DNA of 60,070 nucleotides from Aureitalea sp. L0-47. GTDB taxonomy: Bacteria; Bacteroidota; Bacteroidia; Flavobacteriales; Flavobacteriaceae. Below, in pieces: positions 1 to 9,059 of this stretch (position 1 is its first letter; every line of letters starts with the position of its first letter). The notes beneath the pieces were generated by a model. The model ran no database searches and had not been told where the DNA came from. It saw nothing but the letters and a program-made list of their open reading frames with translations. The stretch is taken from assembly GCF_026126405.1 (NCBI RefSeq), contig NZ_JAFMTQ010000017.1, forward strand, positions 1 through 60,070. Reading direction: 5' to 3'. The position numbers and the translations under genes are program-made.

Positions 1-120
1 GACCTTCGAAATATGGGAAGTGAGCTGTCTATCGACGTCTCAGCACTTGCCTCCGGAGTGTATATGGTTCAGATCAACAGCGAAGCCGCTACAACTGTCA
101 AGCGTTTGATCAAAGAATAA
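1..120 (+). CDS. C-terminal fragment of a T9SS type A sorting-domain protein
   Basis: The window opens inside an open frame that ends at the TAA at 118-120. The last 39 residues include ALASGVYMVQINSE and end in VKRLIKE. This is the typical end of a type IX secretion system type A (Por) sorting domain: a strand with the SGVY(M/L)V motif, then a short linker and a basic tail ending in Lys-Glu. The domain directs export across the outer membrane and surface anchoring. The rest of the protein lies outside the window, so its own function cannot be given. A strong hairpin terminator follows 30 bp downstream. Confidence 0.85.
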   Translation, partial: DLRNMGSELSIDVSALASGVYMVQINSEAATTVKRLIKE

Positions 121-148
121 TCCTAGAGATTATATAACCAACCAAAAG

Positions 149-179
149 AAAACCCCTTCCAATTTGGAAGGGGTTTTTT
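149..179. terminator. Bidirectional intrinsic terminator between convergent genes
   Basis: A 10-bp perfect stem (AACCCCTTCC at 151-160 pairing with GGAAGGGGTT at 166-175) has a 5-nt loop. It is followed by a T-run on the plus strand and preceded by an A-run that gives a T-run on the minus strand. It lies between the ends of two convergent genes and can serve both. Confidence 0.9.
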
Positions 180-196
180 ATTTAAGTTTATCTAAA

Positions 197-592
197 TTAT
201 CTCGCTAACACACCCATCTTCTCCATTACAGGTAATTGCACACGATTGTCTTCAACTACCGAATTTGAAGGAAGTTCAAATCGCTTGTCGTACAATTTAT
301 CTTCAATGAAGTAGGTGATGCTGAAGAAATTATCAAGCCTTAATATACTATCCTCAAGGAACTCGATCTTTGCATATCCTTTAGCGGGCAGTTCTTCAAT
401 AGTATGTCGCATTGGAGCTGTCATATCCTTATCATCATAGCCCTGGGAAACGATTATTACTGTTTCCAGCGGTTGTTCTCCGTCATTGATGATATAGGCA
501 TTCCAGTCCCGGGTATTGAAATCCTCATTGAATTCCAAAACCGCAGCAACATAAACATCCTTAACTTCAGGAATAATTATGTCTTTACGCAT
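197..592 (-). CDS. Conserved hypothetical protein, 131 aa, next to pheS
   Basis: A soluble 131-residue protein with no signal peptide, membrane segment or recognised catalytic motif. It starts MRKDIIIPEV and is predicted to be mostly beta strand with an acidic N-terminal half (residues about 20-60). To my knowledge, proteins of this type commonly lie beside pheS in Flavobacteriaceae, and here it lies 2 bp downstream of pheS on the same strand, so the two are probably co-transcribed. The gene ends against the bidirectional terminator at 149-179. A link to translation is possible only by association. The reading frame is convincing because of its length, compact spacing and codon use like its neighbours. 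Confidence 0.75.
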   Translation of the reverse strand: MRKDIIIPEVKDVYVAAVLEFNEDFNTRDWNAYIINDGEQPLETVIIVSQGYDDKDMTAPMRHTIEELPAKGYAKIEFLEDSILRLDNFFSITYFIEDKLYDKRFELPSNSVVEDNRVQLPVMEKMGVLAR

Positions 593-594
593 AG

Positions 595-1614
595 TTAAAG
601 GGAACTTTTGAATTGTTCCAGGAAACGAATGTCATTTTCGCTAAGCATTCGAATATCGGGGATCTGGTGAAGTAATAGGGCCACCCTGTCGATACCCATT
701 CCGAAGGCAAAACCGGAATATACTTCCGGATCGATTCCGCAGTTGGACAGTACGTTCGGATCAACCATTCCACACCCCATGATCTCCAGCCAACCGGTGC
801 CCTTGGTCATCTTATGATCCGTTTCCGTTTCCAAACCCCAGTATACATCTACCTCTGCGCTTGGTTCGGTAAATGGAAAATAGGAAGGACGAAGTCGGAT
901 CTTCGACTTACCGAACATTTCCGTAGTAAAATATTGTAGTGTCTGTTTAAGATCGGCGAAACTAACACCCTTGTCTACATATAGTCCTTCTACTTGATGG
1001 AAGAAACAATGTGATCTGGCAGAAATAGCTTCATTTCGATACACCCGCCCCGGAGAAATGGTACGAATAGGAGGTTTGTTATTCTCCATATAACGTACCT
1101 GTACGGAAGAGGTATGCGTTCGCAACAATAGGTCTGGATCCTTTTGAATAAAGAAAGTATCCTGCATATCCCTGGCCGGGTGATATTCCGGCAAGTTAAG
1201 TGCAGTGAAATTGTGCCAGTCATCTTCGATCTCAGGGCCTTCGGAAACATTAAATCCTATCCTTGAAAAAATATCTACGATCTTGTTTTTTACAATGGAC
1301 ACAGGATGTCTGGATCCCACTTTAACCGGCTCACCAGGCCTGGTAAGATCCCCATAAACTCCCTTGGTTTCCACAGATGCATCCAGTGAGTTTTTCAAGC
1401 TATTCACCTTTTCCTGGGCTGCCGTTTTCAAAGTGTTAATTACCTGCCCGAATTCCTTCTTTTTATCATTAGGCACATTCTTGAACTCGGCAAAGAACTC
1501 GTTCAGCAAACCTTTCTTTCCAAGATATTTGATTCTGAATGCTTCTACCTCATCGGTCTTTTTGGCCTTAAATGCCTCAACTTCGGCGATATGTTCTTTT
1601 ATCTTGTCTATCAT
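595..1614 (-). CDS. pheS: Phenylalanine--tRNA ligase alpha subunit
   Basis: A 339-residue cytosolic class IIc aminoacyl-tRNA synthetase subunit. With PheT (not in this window) it forms the alpha2-beta2 enzyme that charges tRNA-Phe. The N-terminal about 90 residues form the tRNA-binding coiled coil. The catalytic core starts at about residue 110 and shows the class II motifs: motif 2 around GRVYRNEAISARSH and motif 3 in GFAFGMGIDRVALL near the C-terminus. The HTSSVQVRYM segment is typical of PheS. The length is normal for the family. The start ATG at 1612-1614 follows a short leader with a -7-like TAGTTTTG. The small gene 197-592 follows directly. Confidence 0.97.
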   Translation of the reverse strand: MIDKIKEHIAEVEAFKAKKTDEVEAFRIKYLGKKGLLNEFFAEFKNVPNDKKKEFGQVINTLKTAAQEKVNSLKNSLDASVETKGVYGDLTRPGEPVKVGSRHPVSIVKNKIVDIFSRIGFNVSEGPEIEDDWHNFTALNLPEYHPARDMQDTFFIQKDPDLLLRTHTSSVQVRYMENNKPPIRTISPGRVYRNEAISARSHCFFHQVEGLYVDKGVSFADLKQTLQYFTTEMFGKSKIRLRPSYFPFTEPSAEVDVYWGLETETDHKMTKGTGWLEIMGCGMVDPNVLSNCGIDPEVYSGFAFGMGIDRVALLLHQIPDIRMLSENDIRFLEQFKSSL

Positions 1615-1633
1615 GACCCTGTGATTTCGATGG

Positions 1634-1641
1634 CAAAACTA
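1634..1641 (-). promoter_or_regulatory. Candidate Bacteroidota -7 element upstream of pheS
   Basis: On the minus strand the bases read TAGTTTTG, an exact match to TAnnTTTG, about 20 bp upstream of the pheS ATG. No good -33 TTTG is visible at 19-bp spacing, so this is a motif-level call only. Confidence 0.4.
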
Positions 1642-1649
1642 CATAAAAT

Positions 1650-2006
1650 CTAATCAATGAATTCCTTTTCCAGGAAGTATTGTACTATGGCTTCTTTCAT
1701 CAATACACTTTGCTCCCCGGCTCGTAAAGAAGGTAATTGTTCCTGAACTTTGTAATGAGGCCAGCCCTCTTCATCAAAATAATCGAAAGAATAATATCCG
1801 TAGGGTTCAAGTAGTCTGCAAATAGCGATATGCATTAGATTTACCTTCTCATCCTTTTTAAACTTCCTGTGAAGTTGCCCCAATTCCTGTACACCTACCA
1901 AGTATATAACAGCATCGAGCTCTAGTGGATCGCCATCTGCAAAGCGCTCACTAAGGATCGTTACTACCCTTTCCCATCGTTCTTTTAAAATCTCGTCCCT
2001 GGCCAT
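1650..2006 (-). CDS. Conserved hypothetical protein, 118 aa
   Basis: A small soluble acidic protein starting MARDEILKERW. A helical N-terminal half ends in a block rich in Tyr/Phe and Asp (PYGYYSFDYFDEEGWPHY), and the C-terminus is helical. I recognise it as the kind of short conserved protein found near pheS in Flavobacteriia, but I know of no function. It lies 35 bp upstream of pheS on the same strand, so co-transcription is likely. A perfect -7 motif (TATCTTTG on the minus strand, 2018-2025) lies just before its start, suggesting the operon promoter sits here. Confidence 0.7.
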   Translation of the reverse strand: MARDEILKERWERVVTILSERFADGDPLELDAVIYLVGVQELGQLHRKFKKDEKVNLMHIAICRLLEPYGYYSFDYFDEEGWPHYKVQEQLPSLRAGEQSVLMKEAIVQYFLEKEFID

Positions 2007-2017
2007 AATTTCGTTGG

Positions 2018-2025
2018 CAAAGATA
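2018..2025 (-). promoter_or_regulatory. Candidate -7 element of the 118-aa gene / pheS transcription unit
   Basis: TATCTTTG on the minus strand matches TAnnTTTG exactly and lies 11 bp upstream of the ATG. The matching -33 box is not evident. Confidence 0.45.
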
Positions 2026-2119
2026 CTTCATTATCATTCTATAACCATATGTGCAGCCGATGTAATAGAGATATCCCCGATGCACAAGATAAAAGCTATC
2101 TTTACGTTAAAATCTACAT

Positions 2120-2656
2120 ATGAACCTCATCGATATTGTTTTAGGAGTCATATTACTCCTTGCTTTTTACGCTGGCTATAAGAGAGGATTGTTCGTGGCC
2201 CTGGCCGGACTTATTGGGTTAGTTGCCGGAGCCTATGGCGCGGTTTATTTCTCGGATTTTGCAGCAGGCTATATTTCCGGTTGGTTCAACTGGAGTGAAC
2301 AGACGGTTAATATGGTGGCTTTTGCAGTGACTTTCCTGGGTATTGTCTTTCTAATAGCCGCTGCCGGAAAATTCCTTACAAAAATAGCCGACTTCGCCAT
2401 GCTTGGGATCTTTAACAAATTACTGGGCGGTGCTTTTAATGCATTGAAATATGCCTTTATTGTAAGCGTGGTCTTTATGTTTGTAAATGCTTCGGAAACT
2501 TATAGTATTCTTTCAGAAGAGAAGCGACAGGATTCAATTCTTTACACACCGGTCGCATCACTTGCGCCTGTTGTAATTCCTCATATCCTGCGAGAAGTAA
2601 ACAATTTCACGACGGACGATTCCGAAGAAACCAATACGGAAGACTCCCCTCAGTAA
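2120..2656 (+). CDS. cvpA: CvpA family inner-membrane protein
   Basis: A 178-residue protein with four hydrophobic segments at about residues 4-20, 28-45, 63-84 and 105-125. It has the CvpA hallmark of a glycine-rich first hairpin (GYKRGLFVALAGLIGLVAG) and a conserved LLGGAFNALK stretch. A hydrophilic acidic tail of about 35 residues follows. CvpA proteins affect colicin V production in E. coli and appear to influence envelope homeostasis; the molecular role is not settled. The gene is divergent from the pheS unit and convergent with the SulP gene 9 bp away. A -7-like TATCTTTA lies at 2097-2104. Confidence 0.9.
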   Translation: MNLIDIVLGVILLLAFYAGYKRGLFVALAGLIGLVAGAYGAVYFSDFAAGYISGWFNWSEQTVNMVAFAVTFLGIVFLIAAAGKFLTKIADFAMLGIFNKLLGGAFNALKYAFIVSVVFMFVNASETYSILSEEKRQDSILYTPVASLAPVVIPHILREVNNFTTDDSEETNTEDSPQ

Positions 2657-2665
2657 TAGCGTGCA

Positions 2666-4516
2666 TTAAACCACGTCTTTTACATTCTCTTTTATATAGT
2701 CTAGAGCTTCGTTAAAATCCTCGAAGATCAGTTCCCTTGGAAGAAGGTCTGGAATGATATCGATCGATTCCATCATAACCCGTGGTTGCTTTTCAAGATG
2801 AATCAGAATTGCAGTGATTTTTGCTTTATTGAAACGATATAAGGTCTCTTCCATGGCATAAAGGCCGGACTGATCCATATAAGGCACTTTATCCATGCGG
2901 ATTATAACGTGTGAAGCTGTCTCTGGTATCCCTTTTGCCAGTTCCTGGAAATCGTTGGTATTTCCGAAGAACATAGGTCCATCAAGGTGCTTGATAAATA
3001 CTTCTTCCTTTAATTCCCTCGGAAAATCTCTTTCATCCTTCCAGGCGATATCATTTTCGTCAATATCTGAAAGTGGAATAACCTGAGATCGCGCTGCTGT
3101 AGCGTCTCCTAGTTTTTTCATAAAAATCAGGGAGGCAAGTACCAATCCAATACCTACCGCGTAAATCAGGTTCCAGAAAACGGATAGTACCAGGACCACA
3201 ATCATTACAATTACTTCCGAGATCGGCATATTCGGGATGGCTCGCAGACCTTTATAGTCCATTACACCAATTCCAACGGTAACGAGAATTCCCGCAAGGA
3301 CTGCTGCCGGAATCTGTGAAGCTACAGGCCCCAGTATTAAGAGGACAACCACCAATAGAGAGGCTGCAATCATTCCTGATAACTTTGTCGTTCCTCCTGA
3401 ATTTATATTCACTACTGTTCTGATGGTCGCTCCAGCACCCGGAAGGCCTCCGAATAATGCCGCCAGACCATTCCCTATCCCCTGTCCGATTAATTCCTGA
3501 TTCGGTTTGTGTTTTGTTTTAGTCATATTGTCTGCCACTATGGAAGTGAGAAGGGAGTCTATAGCTCCGAGAAAGGCCAGCGTAATAGCAGTAAAAATGT
3601 ATGGCGATATCTGTGACAGGCTGAAATTCCCGAAAATATCGAGATTTGGCATCGGGAAACCAGCTGGAATCTCTTCTATAGGTTGATAGTCTAACTTCAG
3701 TAAATACGCACCCGTGGTGACCAACAATAGTGCTACTAATGTACTTGGAATTTTAGTAGTAATTCTTTTAAACCCGTATATGAGAAATATGGTTATAAGT
3801 GCTAACGCAACTTCGAGCCATTTGACGTTCTTAGCTGCTCGCAAGGTAGTTTTTATGGTTCCGATCACTCCTGAACTATTGTTCTTCGCTAAAGCAGAAG
3901 CTTCTCTCATAATTTCATCTTCGGTAATCTTCTCTGCTCTTAAAACAGTCTCTCTGAAATCTTCCAGAACAAGGATTCCCTCCCCTGCTTCATCAATTAA
4001 GATCTTATCAAGCAGCACTTCTTCTGCCTGAGGTTTAAATTCTTTGATATACTCCGTGTCATTTTCGGCATAATACCCCAGCACCGGGAGAATTTGGGTA
4101 ACAAGTATTATCACACCGATGGCCGTCATAAATCCTGAAACTACGGGATAAGGAATGTATTTGATGTATCTGCCTAACCCTACCACCCCTATCGCGATCT
4201 GTATTAGACCCGCGAGCATGAATACCATTAAGATATATGGAAGCGCCTTGGACACATCTCCGTCGTTAGCGCCAATAATGCCAGCAATAATTACCATGGA
4301 CAGAGCCGTCATGGGTGCGGTGGGTCCTGAAATCTGTGTGCTGGTTCCCCCAAAAAGAGATGCAAAGAATCCAATGAAGATCGCCCCGTAAAGTCCTGCG
4401 TCCGGGCCTAATCCAGACTGAACACCAAATGCGAGAGCTAAAGGGAGAGCAACGATACCGGCTGTGATACCTCCAAAGAGGTTACCCCGGATATTAGTGA
4501 AAATTCCTTTGAACAT
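2666..4516 (-). CDS. SulP family anion transporter with STAS domain
   Basis: A 616-residue multi-pass inner-membrane carrier. The SulP signature GGITAGIVALPLALAFGV is at residues 15-32, followed by about a dozen hydrophobic segments to about residue 465. A C-terminal STAS domain (about 480-600) contains DKVPYMDQSGLYAMEE. Members move sulfate, bicarbonate or related anions; the substrate cannot be told here. Between about residues 155 and 230 there is a long hydrophilic insert rich in Glu and Lys that is longer than the loop in simple SulP proteins. The gene is monocistronic, convergent with cvpA, and has a roughly 70-bp gap to the bat operon on the same strand. Confidence 0.93.
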   Translation of the reverse strand: MFKGIFTNIRGNLFGGITAGIVALPLALAFGVQSGLGPDAGLYGAIFIGFFASLFGGTSTQISGPTAPMTALSMVIIAGIIGANDGDVSKALPYILMVFMLAGLIQIAIGVVGLGRYIKYIPYPVVSGFMTAIGVIILVTQILPVLGYYAENDTEYIKEFKPQAEEVLLDKILIDEAGEGILVLEDFRETVLRAEKITEDEIMREASALAKNNSSGVIGTIKTTLRAAKNVKWLEVALALITIFLIYGFKRITTKIPSTLVALLLVTTGAYLLKLDYQPIEEIPAGFPMPNLDIFGNFSLSQISPYIFTAITLAFLGAIDSLLTSIVADNMTKTKHKPNQELIGQGIGNGLAALFGGLPGAGATIRTVVNINSGGTTKLSGMIAASLLVVVLLILGPVASQIPAAVLAGILVTVGIGVMDYKGLRAIPNMPISEVIVMIVVLVLSVFWNLIYAVGIGLVLASLIFMKKLGDATAARSQVIPLSDIDENDIAWKDERDFPRELKEEVFIKHLDGPMFFGNTNDFQELAKGIPETASHVIIRMDKVPYMDQSGLYAMEETLYRFNKAKITAILIHLEKQPRVMMESIDIIPDLLPRELIFEDFNEALDYIKENVKDVV

Positions 4517-4588
4517 ATAATTAGTGTAGGTGTTAGTTAGAAATTACCTGAAACTACTCGGGAATTAAGATAGCGAAAAAAACGAACA

Positions 4589-5350
4589 TTACAGTTCCTT
4601 TAGATCGGCAATAGGCATCCACCCATCTTTGCCATCGCTCAGTCGGATTCGCACCCATTCTCCATCTTTCTCAAGCAGCTGAACCTTAGTCCCTTCATGT
4701 AGGATAAAATTCACTCCTCCGCCTACTGTAGGTGCATCTCGTATCTCTACTTCTTCGGAATAAATGATCGCAGGCTTATCTTTCAGATGGTCTGAATAGG
4801 TTAGAAAAGCCAAAACTATACTGGCCACAAGGAAAAACATTATAGCCGCAGATACTGCAAAAAGTAATCTTTTGCGCTTTTCCGAAGTGGAATAATAGTA
4901 ACTGAGAAACAACGCCACAAAGATAAATGCAAACACAACGGCGTTGATCGCCCATCCGTCGTAATTAAATACTCCGGAAACATTCTTATACCAGGTCTTA
5001 AAGACCGTTTGAGGCAAAGGTTCTATAACATCGATGCGCGCATTCTCGGTAAACGCCAGGTTGTTCTTAATATCGGCATCAAATGGATCTAGCTGCTTTG
5101 CTTTTTCATAATAATAAATGCTCGCCCCTATGTTGTTCAGTTTGTAGTGGGCATTTCCAAGGTTGAAGTACAGCGATGCAGAATGCTCGCCATTCTGCAG
5201 GATCTCATTCCAATGGTTTATCGCCTGCTGGTAATTCTCCTCTTTATAAGCTTCCTTTCCTTTATCAAAACCGGATTGATTCTGAGCCAGGATAGCTGAG
5301 TTAGCAAGAAGTAGCAGTCCGCATAGAAATAGTATGCTCAATTTCTTCAT
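4589..5350 (-). CDS. batE: BatE: TPR and SH3-domain membrane protein
   Basis: A 253-residue exported protein: signal peptide (1-22, ending SAILAQ), TPR repeats at about 24-100, two membrane helices at about 130-150 and 163-187, and a bacterial SH3 domain from about 195 to the end (WVRIRLSDGKDGWMP). This architecture and its place as the last gene after batD identify BatE of the Bacteroides aerotolerance operon. It probably scaffolds the VWA/BatD assembly at the inner membrane. Its ATG overlaps the batD stop by 4 bp (ATGA), indicating coupled translation. Confidence 0.9.
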   Translation of the reverse strand: MKKLSILFLCGLLLLANSAILAQNQSGFDKGKEAYKEENYQQAINHWNEILQNGEHSASLYFNLGNAHYKLNNIGASIYYYEKAKQLDPFDADIKNNLAFTENARIDVIEPLPQTVFKTWYKNVSGVFNYDGWAINAVVFAFIFVALFLSYYYSTSEKRKRLLFAVSAAIMFFLVASIVLAFLTYSDHLKDKPAIIYSEEVEIRDAPTVGGGVNFILHEGTKVQLLEKDGEWVRIRLSDGKDGWMPIADLKEL

Positions 5351-7128
5351 AGCACCAGTTGTTTATCGATGGAACTAATGGTTTTCACAGCCTTGTCATA
5401 ATCCTGCTGAATAGTAACGTTAGAGGCTGGTGCATAACGAGCGAATTCACAGCTCTTAAGAATCTCGATAAAGGCATCAACATTATCTTGTGACGCTCCC
5501 TTTTTCAGCAGGAGTGAACTAATCTTCTCTTTGCTGAATTCGCTGCTCTCAATAGCCAGTTTTGCTTTCAGGTAGTTGTGCAGTGCTCGCTGCAAGGATT
5601 CGTAGTAGACTGCTTTATCGCCCATTGATCGCCTGGCTTCCGACAAATACTTTTTCGCAAGTTTATCTGCCTTTCGCAACTTGTTACCATGCACATCCAT
5701 CATCCTTTTCCTGCGCTTCTTACCCACTGCAATAAACAACGGAATTAATAGGAATGGTCCCCCCAATAGCGACCAGAACAAACCGGATTTAAAGAAAACC
5801 TCCTTCTCCACGGGCTTGAGATTGGCGTTCAATTTTATATACTTAAACTGTTCCTCGTTGAGTACGGTGACGGTATTCTTTGTAGTTTCGGAAGATTCAG
5901 TAGAGGCAGTACTAGTAACCGGTCCATTTACAACATTGAGGATGATCTCCTCAGAAGCTAGTGTTTTGTAGGTTTCTGATTTAGGATCGAAAAAGGAGAA
6001 GTTGATCGGTCTTATAGGATAGTCTCCTTTGTACTGAGGCACTACAGTATAGGTTTCTGAGATCGAACCTCGCATTCCATCGGTCTGCGTACTCACATTT
6101 TCGGCCCTTTCAGGTTCGTATTGCTCCAGGGCGCTCGGTAATTTTACCGAAGGCAGATCGAACAGTTTCAAATTTCCTTTTCCACTCACCTTTATACTTA
6201 GCTCAAGTGCCTCATTGGCATCCAGGGCAGTACGATTTGCGCTAACATCAAAACTGAAATCGCCAACAGCTCCGTTGAAGTCGGCTGGTCGGCCATTAGC
6301 TGGTAAAGGCTTTACATCAATGGTCCGGTTGCCCGCTGAAATGGTCTTATTAACCCTGGTCATCAGTCTTCTTCCGAAGAGATCCCTTTTGTTGGTCTCA
6401 ACATCAATAGGGACATCAAGGGTCAATGGCTCAATGGTAAGCTTCCCTGTTTTTTGTGGATACAAAACAGTTGTTTGAACAATGATGTATCGGTAATCCG
6501 TCCTGCCGTTGTACTCTCCGTCATATACGGTGAAGTTCCCGCGGTTCGAAATCGTCTGACTCCAGAAATCGGCATACTTAGGAGTGTCTATCTCCCGGAA
6601 ACCTCTTGTAAGGTTCACATCGTTAGAGACATACAGCCTGTACTGAACAGTTATGGCCTCGTTCAGATACGGATTGGTATTCGAAATACTGGCCACCAGG
6701 TGAACATTCTCACTAGCCACATATTCGGCATTGTTGCCATCTCGCGGGCGTTCCACTGCAGCTGTAACTTCAACCGCGACAGGAGTGGTCTTATACGTCT
6801 CCCCATCAATTTGAATGGTGGCCTGACCAATGGTGAACTTGCCCCTTCTCTGTGGTGTGAGATAATATGAATAGGTCTTGGAGTAGCTGCGTTTTCCATT
6901 GATATAGGAATTACTGATCGCCTGGTTAGGGCCTCCAACAACCCGGAATCCTTCAAAAGAGGGGGGATTAAAATTGTCTCCATCCTGATTCATCTCAAAA
7001 TCCACACGCAACCTTTCATTCACACCTAGTCTGTTCTTACTCACTTTGGCTTCAAAGCGTACCTGGGCCTCGGAAAAACCGATTCCCACCAAAAAAACGA
7101 ATATGTAAACAAAAAACGAACGTTTCAT
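5347..7128 (-). CDS. batD: BatD: periplasmic Ig-like/beta-rich aerotolerance protein
   Basis: A 593-residue BatD. It has a signal peptide (1-21), then a large periplasmic beta-sandwich region with the typical opening FEAKVSKNRLGVNERLRVDF and repeated Ig-like blocks to about residue 430. One membrane helix lies at about 444-465, followed by a basic helical cytoplasmic tail (RRKRMMDVHGNKLRKADK). BatD family proteins are about this length. It is transcribed between batC (2-bp gap) and batE (4-bp overlap). A role in assembling a membrane complex with the VWA proteins BatA and BatB is inferred from family and context. Confidence 0.9.
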   Translation of the reverse strand: MKRSFFVYIFVFLVGIGFSEAQVRFEAKVSKNRLGVNERLRVDFEMNQDGDNFNPPSFEGFRVVGGPNQAISNSYINGKRSYSKTYSYYLTPQRRGKFTIGQATIQIDGETYKTTPVAVEVTAAVERPRDGNNAEYVASENVHLVASISNTNPYLNEAITVQYRLYVSNDVNLTRGFREIDTPKYADFWSQTISNRGNFTVYDGEYNGRTDYRYIIVQTTVLYPQKTGKLTIEPLTLDVPIDVETNKRDLFGRRLMTRVNKTISAGNRTIDVKPLPANGRPADFNGAVGDFSFDVSANRTALDANEALELSIKVSGKGNLKLFDLPSVKLPSALEQYEPERAENVSTQTDGMRGSISETYTVVPQYKGDYPIRPINFSFFDPKSETYKTLASEEIILNVVNGPVTSTASTESSETTKNTVTVLNEEQFKYIKLNANLKPVEKEVFFKSGLFWSLLGGPFLLIPLFIAVGKKRRKRMMDVHGNKLRKADKLAKKYLSEARRSMGDKAVYYESLQRALHNYLKAKLAIESSEFSKEKISSLLLKKGASQDNVDAFIEILKSCEFARYAPASNVTIQQDYDKAVKTISSIDKQLVL

Positions 7129-7130
7129 TC

Positions 7131-8000
7131 TTACCAGTCTTTGTTCGATTTTACTTTGGCGCCCTTCTGTTTTCGGGCATTTATTTTATCCTGAACCTTT
7201 TTCTCTTCGTTGTTCATGGCTTCAAGCAAATTCTTGATCTGCTGAGGCGACAATTGCCCCGGAACAGGTTTTTGTTGTTGAGGCTGTTCTCCTTCCCCGT
7301 CTTTCTGTTCATTCGGGTCTTTAGGGTTTCCTCTATCGTCTTTGTTCTCTCCTTCTTTATTCTCATCCTGCTCATCACCCTTATCCTCATTCTCCTTTTC
7401 ATCGCCTTCATCACCTTCCTGGTCCTTGCCCTGGTCGTCCTTATTTTCGTTCTGGTCTTTGTTCTCCTCGTCCTTATTATTCTCTTCTTCCTTATCGTCA
7501 TCGCCTCCTTCAGGTGGAGGATTCTTTTCAAGCATTTCTTTAGCTAATGCAAGGTTATAACGGGTTTCGTCATCGGTTGGGTTATTCCGAAGGGCATTTT
7601 TATACGCTTCCACCGCTTCCTGATATTTCTTTGAGTTCATAAAGGTATTCCCCAGGTTGTGATAGGCTTTGTGCTTCTCCAATTTGGACTGAGCTATCTC
7701 TGCCGCCTGAAGATATCTCCGCATGGCTTCATCGTTCAGGTCTTTGTCATAATAAGCATTCCCTAAATTGTACTTTCCGGTCTCGTCGGCGGGAATAAGC
7801 GAGATCGCTTTTCGAAGATCTACTTCAGCATTTACAAAATCATCCGAATCCAATTCGGAACTGGCCGACCTCAAATAATTGTTGGCCTGTTTCTCTATCT
7901 TTAATTTTTCCTTATCTGCCTGTGCGTGGAGAACGGCACCGCCAGCCAACAGGCAAACTGCAAATAAAAATATCGTGCTTATTAATTTCCTTCTTTCCAT
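7131..8000 (-). CDS. batC: BatC: TPR protein with long acidic low-complexity tail
   Basis: I chose the ATG at 7998-8000 (MERRKLIST). It follows the batB stop directly, has AAGGGA five bases upstream and gives a clean signal peptide (HAQ cleavage). An in-frame ATG at 8013-8015 would add MKGNN and overlap batB. TPR repeats occupy about residues 30-150 (KYNLGNAYYDK, KAYHNLGNTF, AYKNALRNNPTDDETRYNLALAKE). A region of about 85 residues made almost only of Glu, Asp, Asn, Lys and Gly follows, then a helical C-terminus. The acidic stretch is typical of BatC in Flavobacteriia. The role is likely periplasmic scaffolding within the Bat complex. Confidence 0.88.
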   Translation of the reverse strand: MERRKLISTIFLFAVCLLAGGAVLHAQADKEKLKIEKQANNYLRSASSELDSDDFVNAEVDLRKAISLIPADETGKYNLGNAYYDKDLNDEAMRRYLQAAEIAQSKLEKHKAYHNLGNTFMNSKKYQEAVEAYKNALRNNPTDDETRYNLALAKEMLEKNPPPEGGDDDKEEENNKDEENKDQNENKDDQGKDQEGDEGDEKENEDKGDEQDENKEGENKDDRGNPKDPNEQKDGEGEQPQQQKPVPGQLSPQQIKNLLEAMNNEEKKVQDKINARKQKGAKVKSNKDW

Positions 8001-8001
8001 A

Positions 8002-9039
8002 TTATTCCCTTTCATTGAATAAGTTCAACTTACGTAACCAGGCTGTCCTTCTTTCCAGTAACAGCGCATCTACTATCAACAAAAATAATGCCCCCGCCAA
8101 AAACCACTGAAACTGATCCTTAAAATCTGTAAACTGCTTTGCATCGAATTCTTTTTTGTCCATCCCATTCAGTATCGCAGTTACTTCTTCCACCACTTCT
8201 TTGGTGTTGTTTCCATCAATGTACGACCCGTTTCCCTGGTCGGCTATTTCTATCAGGGTTTCCTCGCCAAGTCTTGTGATCACCTGTTCATTGTTCTGAT
8301 CTCTTTTGTACGACTGCAGCACTCCGTTTCTTTTAATTGGAATAGGCCCTCCGGCTATAGTTCCTACTCCAATGGTGTAGATCTTTATTCCTTCTGAAGC
8401 GGCCTCCTCGGCTATTTGGGCGATATTTCCTTCGTGATCCTCCCCGTCCGAAATGATAAATAACACCCGATTGGTTTGCTCCTCATCGTCGTAATAGGTC
8501 TTTGCCATGGTAATGGCCTCGGTTATGGCAGTTCCCTGAGAGGAAACCATGTCTGTATTCATTCCGTTCAGGAATAATTTAGCCGAAGCAAAATCCGTGG
8601 TTATAGGAACCTGTGGAAACGAACTTCCGGCATAACCTATAATACCCACCCTATCACCCGCAAGGCTATTGATGATCTGGGTTATGAGCTGTTTTGATTT
8701 CTCGATCCGGTTGGGTGCGATGTCCTCGGCTAGCATACTTTTGGAAACATCCAAAGCAAATACAACGTCAACTCCTTCTCGTTTCACCGTTTCCAGTTTG
8801 GTTCCGATCTTTGGATTCACCAGGCCAAATATAAGAGCTGCCAGAGCGAAGCAAAAGACGGATATCTTCAGAAGTGATTTAAAAGAAGATCGGTCCGGAC
8901 TCAACTTTTTCAGCAGCCGACTATCTGCAAATTTTTTCTGAACGCGATACTTCCAGAATAGCACGATCATAAACAGAACCACTATGGCCGGTATGGCCAG
9001 CAGAAGGTAAAAATATATGGGTTCTTCTAATTGATACAT
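8002..9039 (-). CDS. batB: BatB: VWA-domain membrane protein
   Basis: A 345-residue protein with two N-terminal membrane helices (about 9-28 and 57-77), a von Willebrand factor A domain (about 90-285) and a third helix near 308-326. The MIDAS metal site is intact: DVSKS (D-x-S-x-S) in VVFALDVSKSMLAED and a downstream SDGED. Together with BatA it would form metal-dependent protein-binding modules that work with MoxR. It lies 20 bp after batA and immediately before batC. The basic tail after the last helix is common in the family. Confidence 0.92.
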   Translation of the reverse strand: MYQLEEPIYFYLLLAIPAIVVLFMIVLFWKYRVQKKFADSRLLKKLSPDRSSFKSLLKISVFCFALAALIFGLVNPKIGTKLETVKREGVDVVFALDVSKSMLAEDIAPNRIEKSKQLITQIINSLAGDRVGIIGYAGSSFPQVPITTDFASAKLFLNGMNTDMVSSQGTAITEAITMAKTYYDDEEQTNRVLFIISDGEDHEGNIAQIAEEAASEGIKIYTIGVGTIAGGPIPIKRNGVLQSYKRDQNNEQVITRLGEETLIEIADQGNGSYIDGNNTKEVVEEVTAILNGMDKKEFDAKQFTDFKDQFQWFLAGALFLLIVDALLLERRTAWLRKLNLFNERE

Positions 9040-9059
9040 GCTTTTCTATTCAGTATTAA

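Noticed and set aside
7214-7547. Several open frames on both strands across the BatC acidic region
   Set aside because: They are low-complexity shadows (Arg/Lys-rich or Leu/Phe-rich) of the GAA/GAC/AAC-rich acidic stretch of batC.
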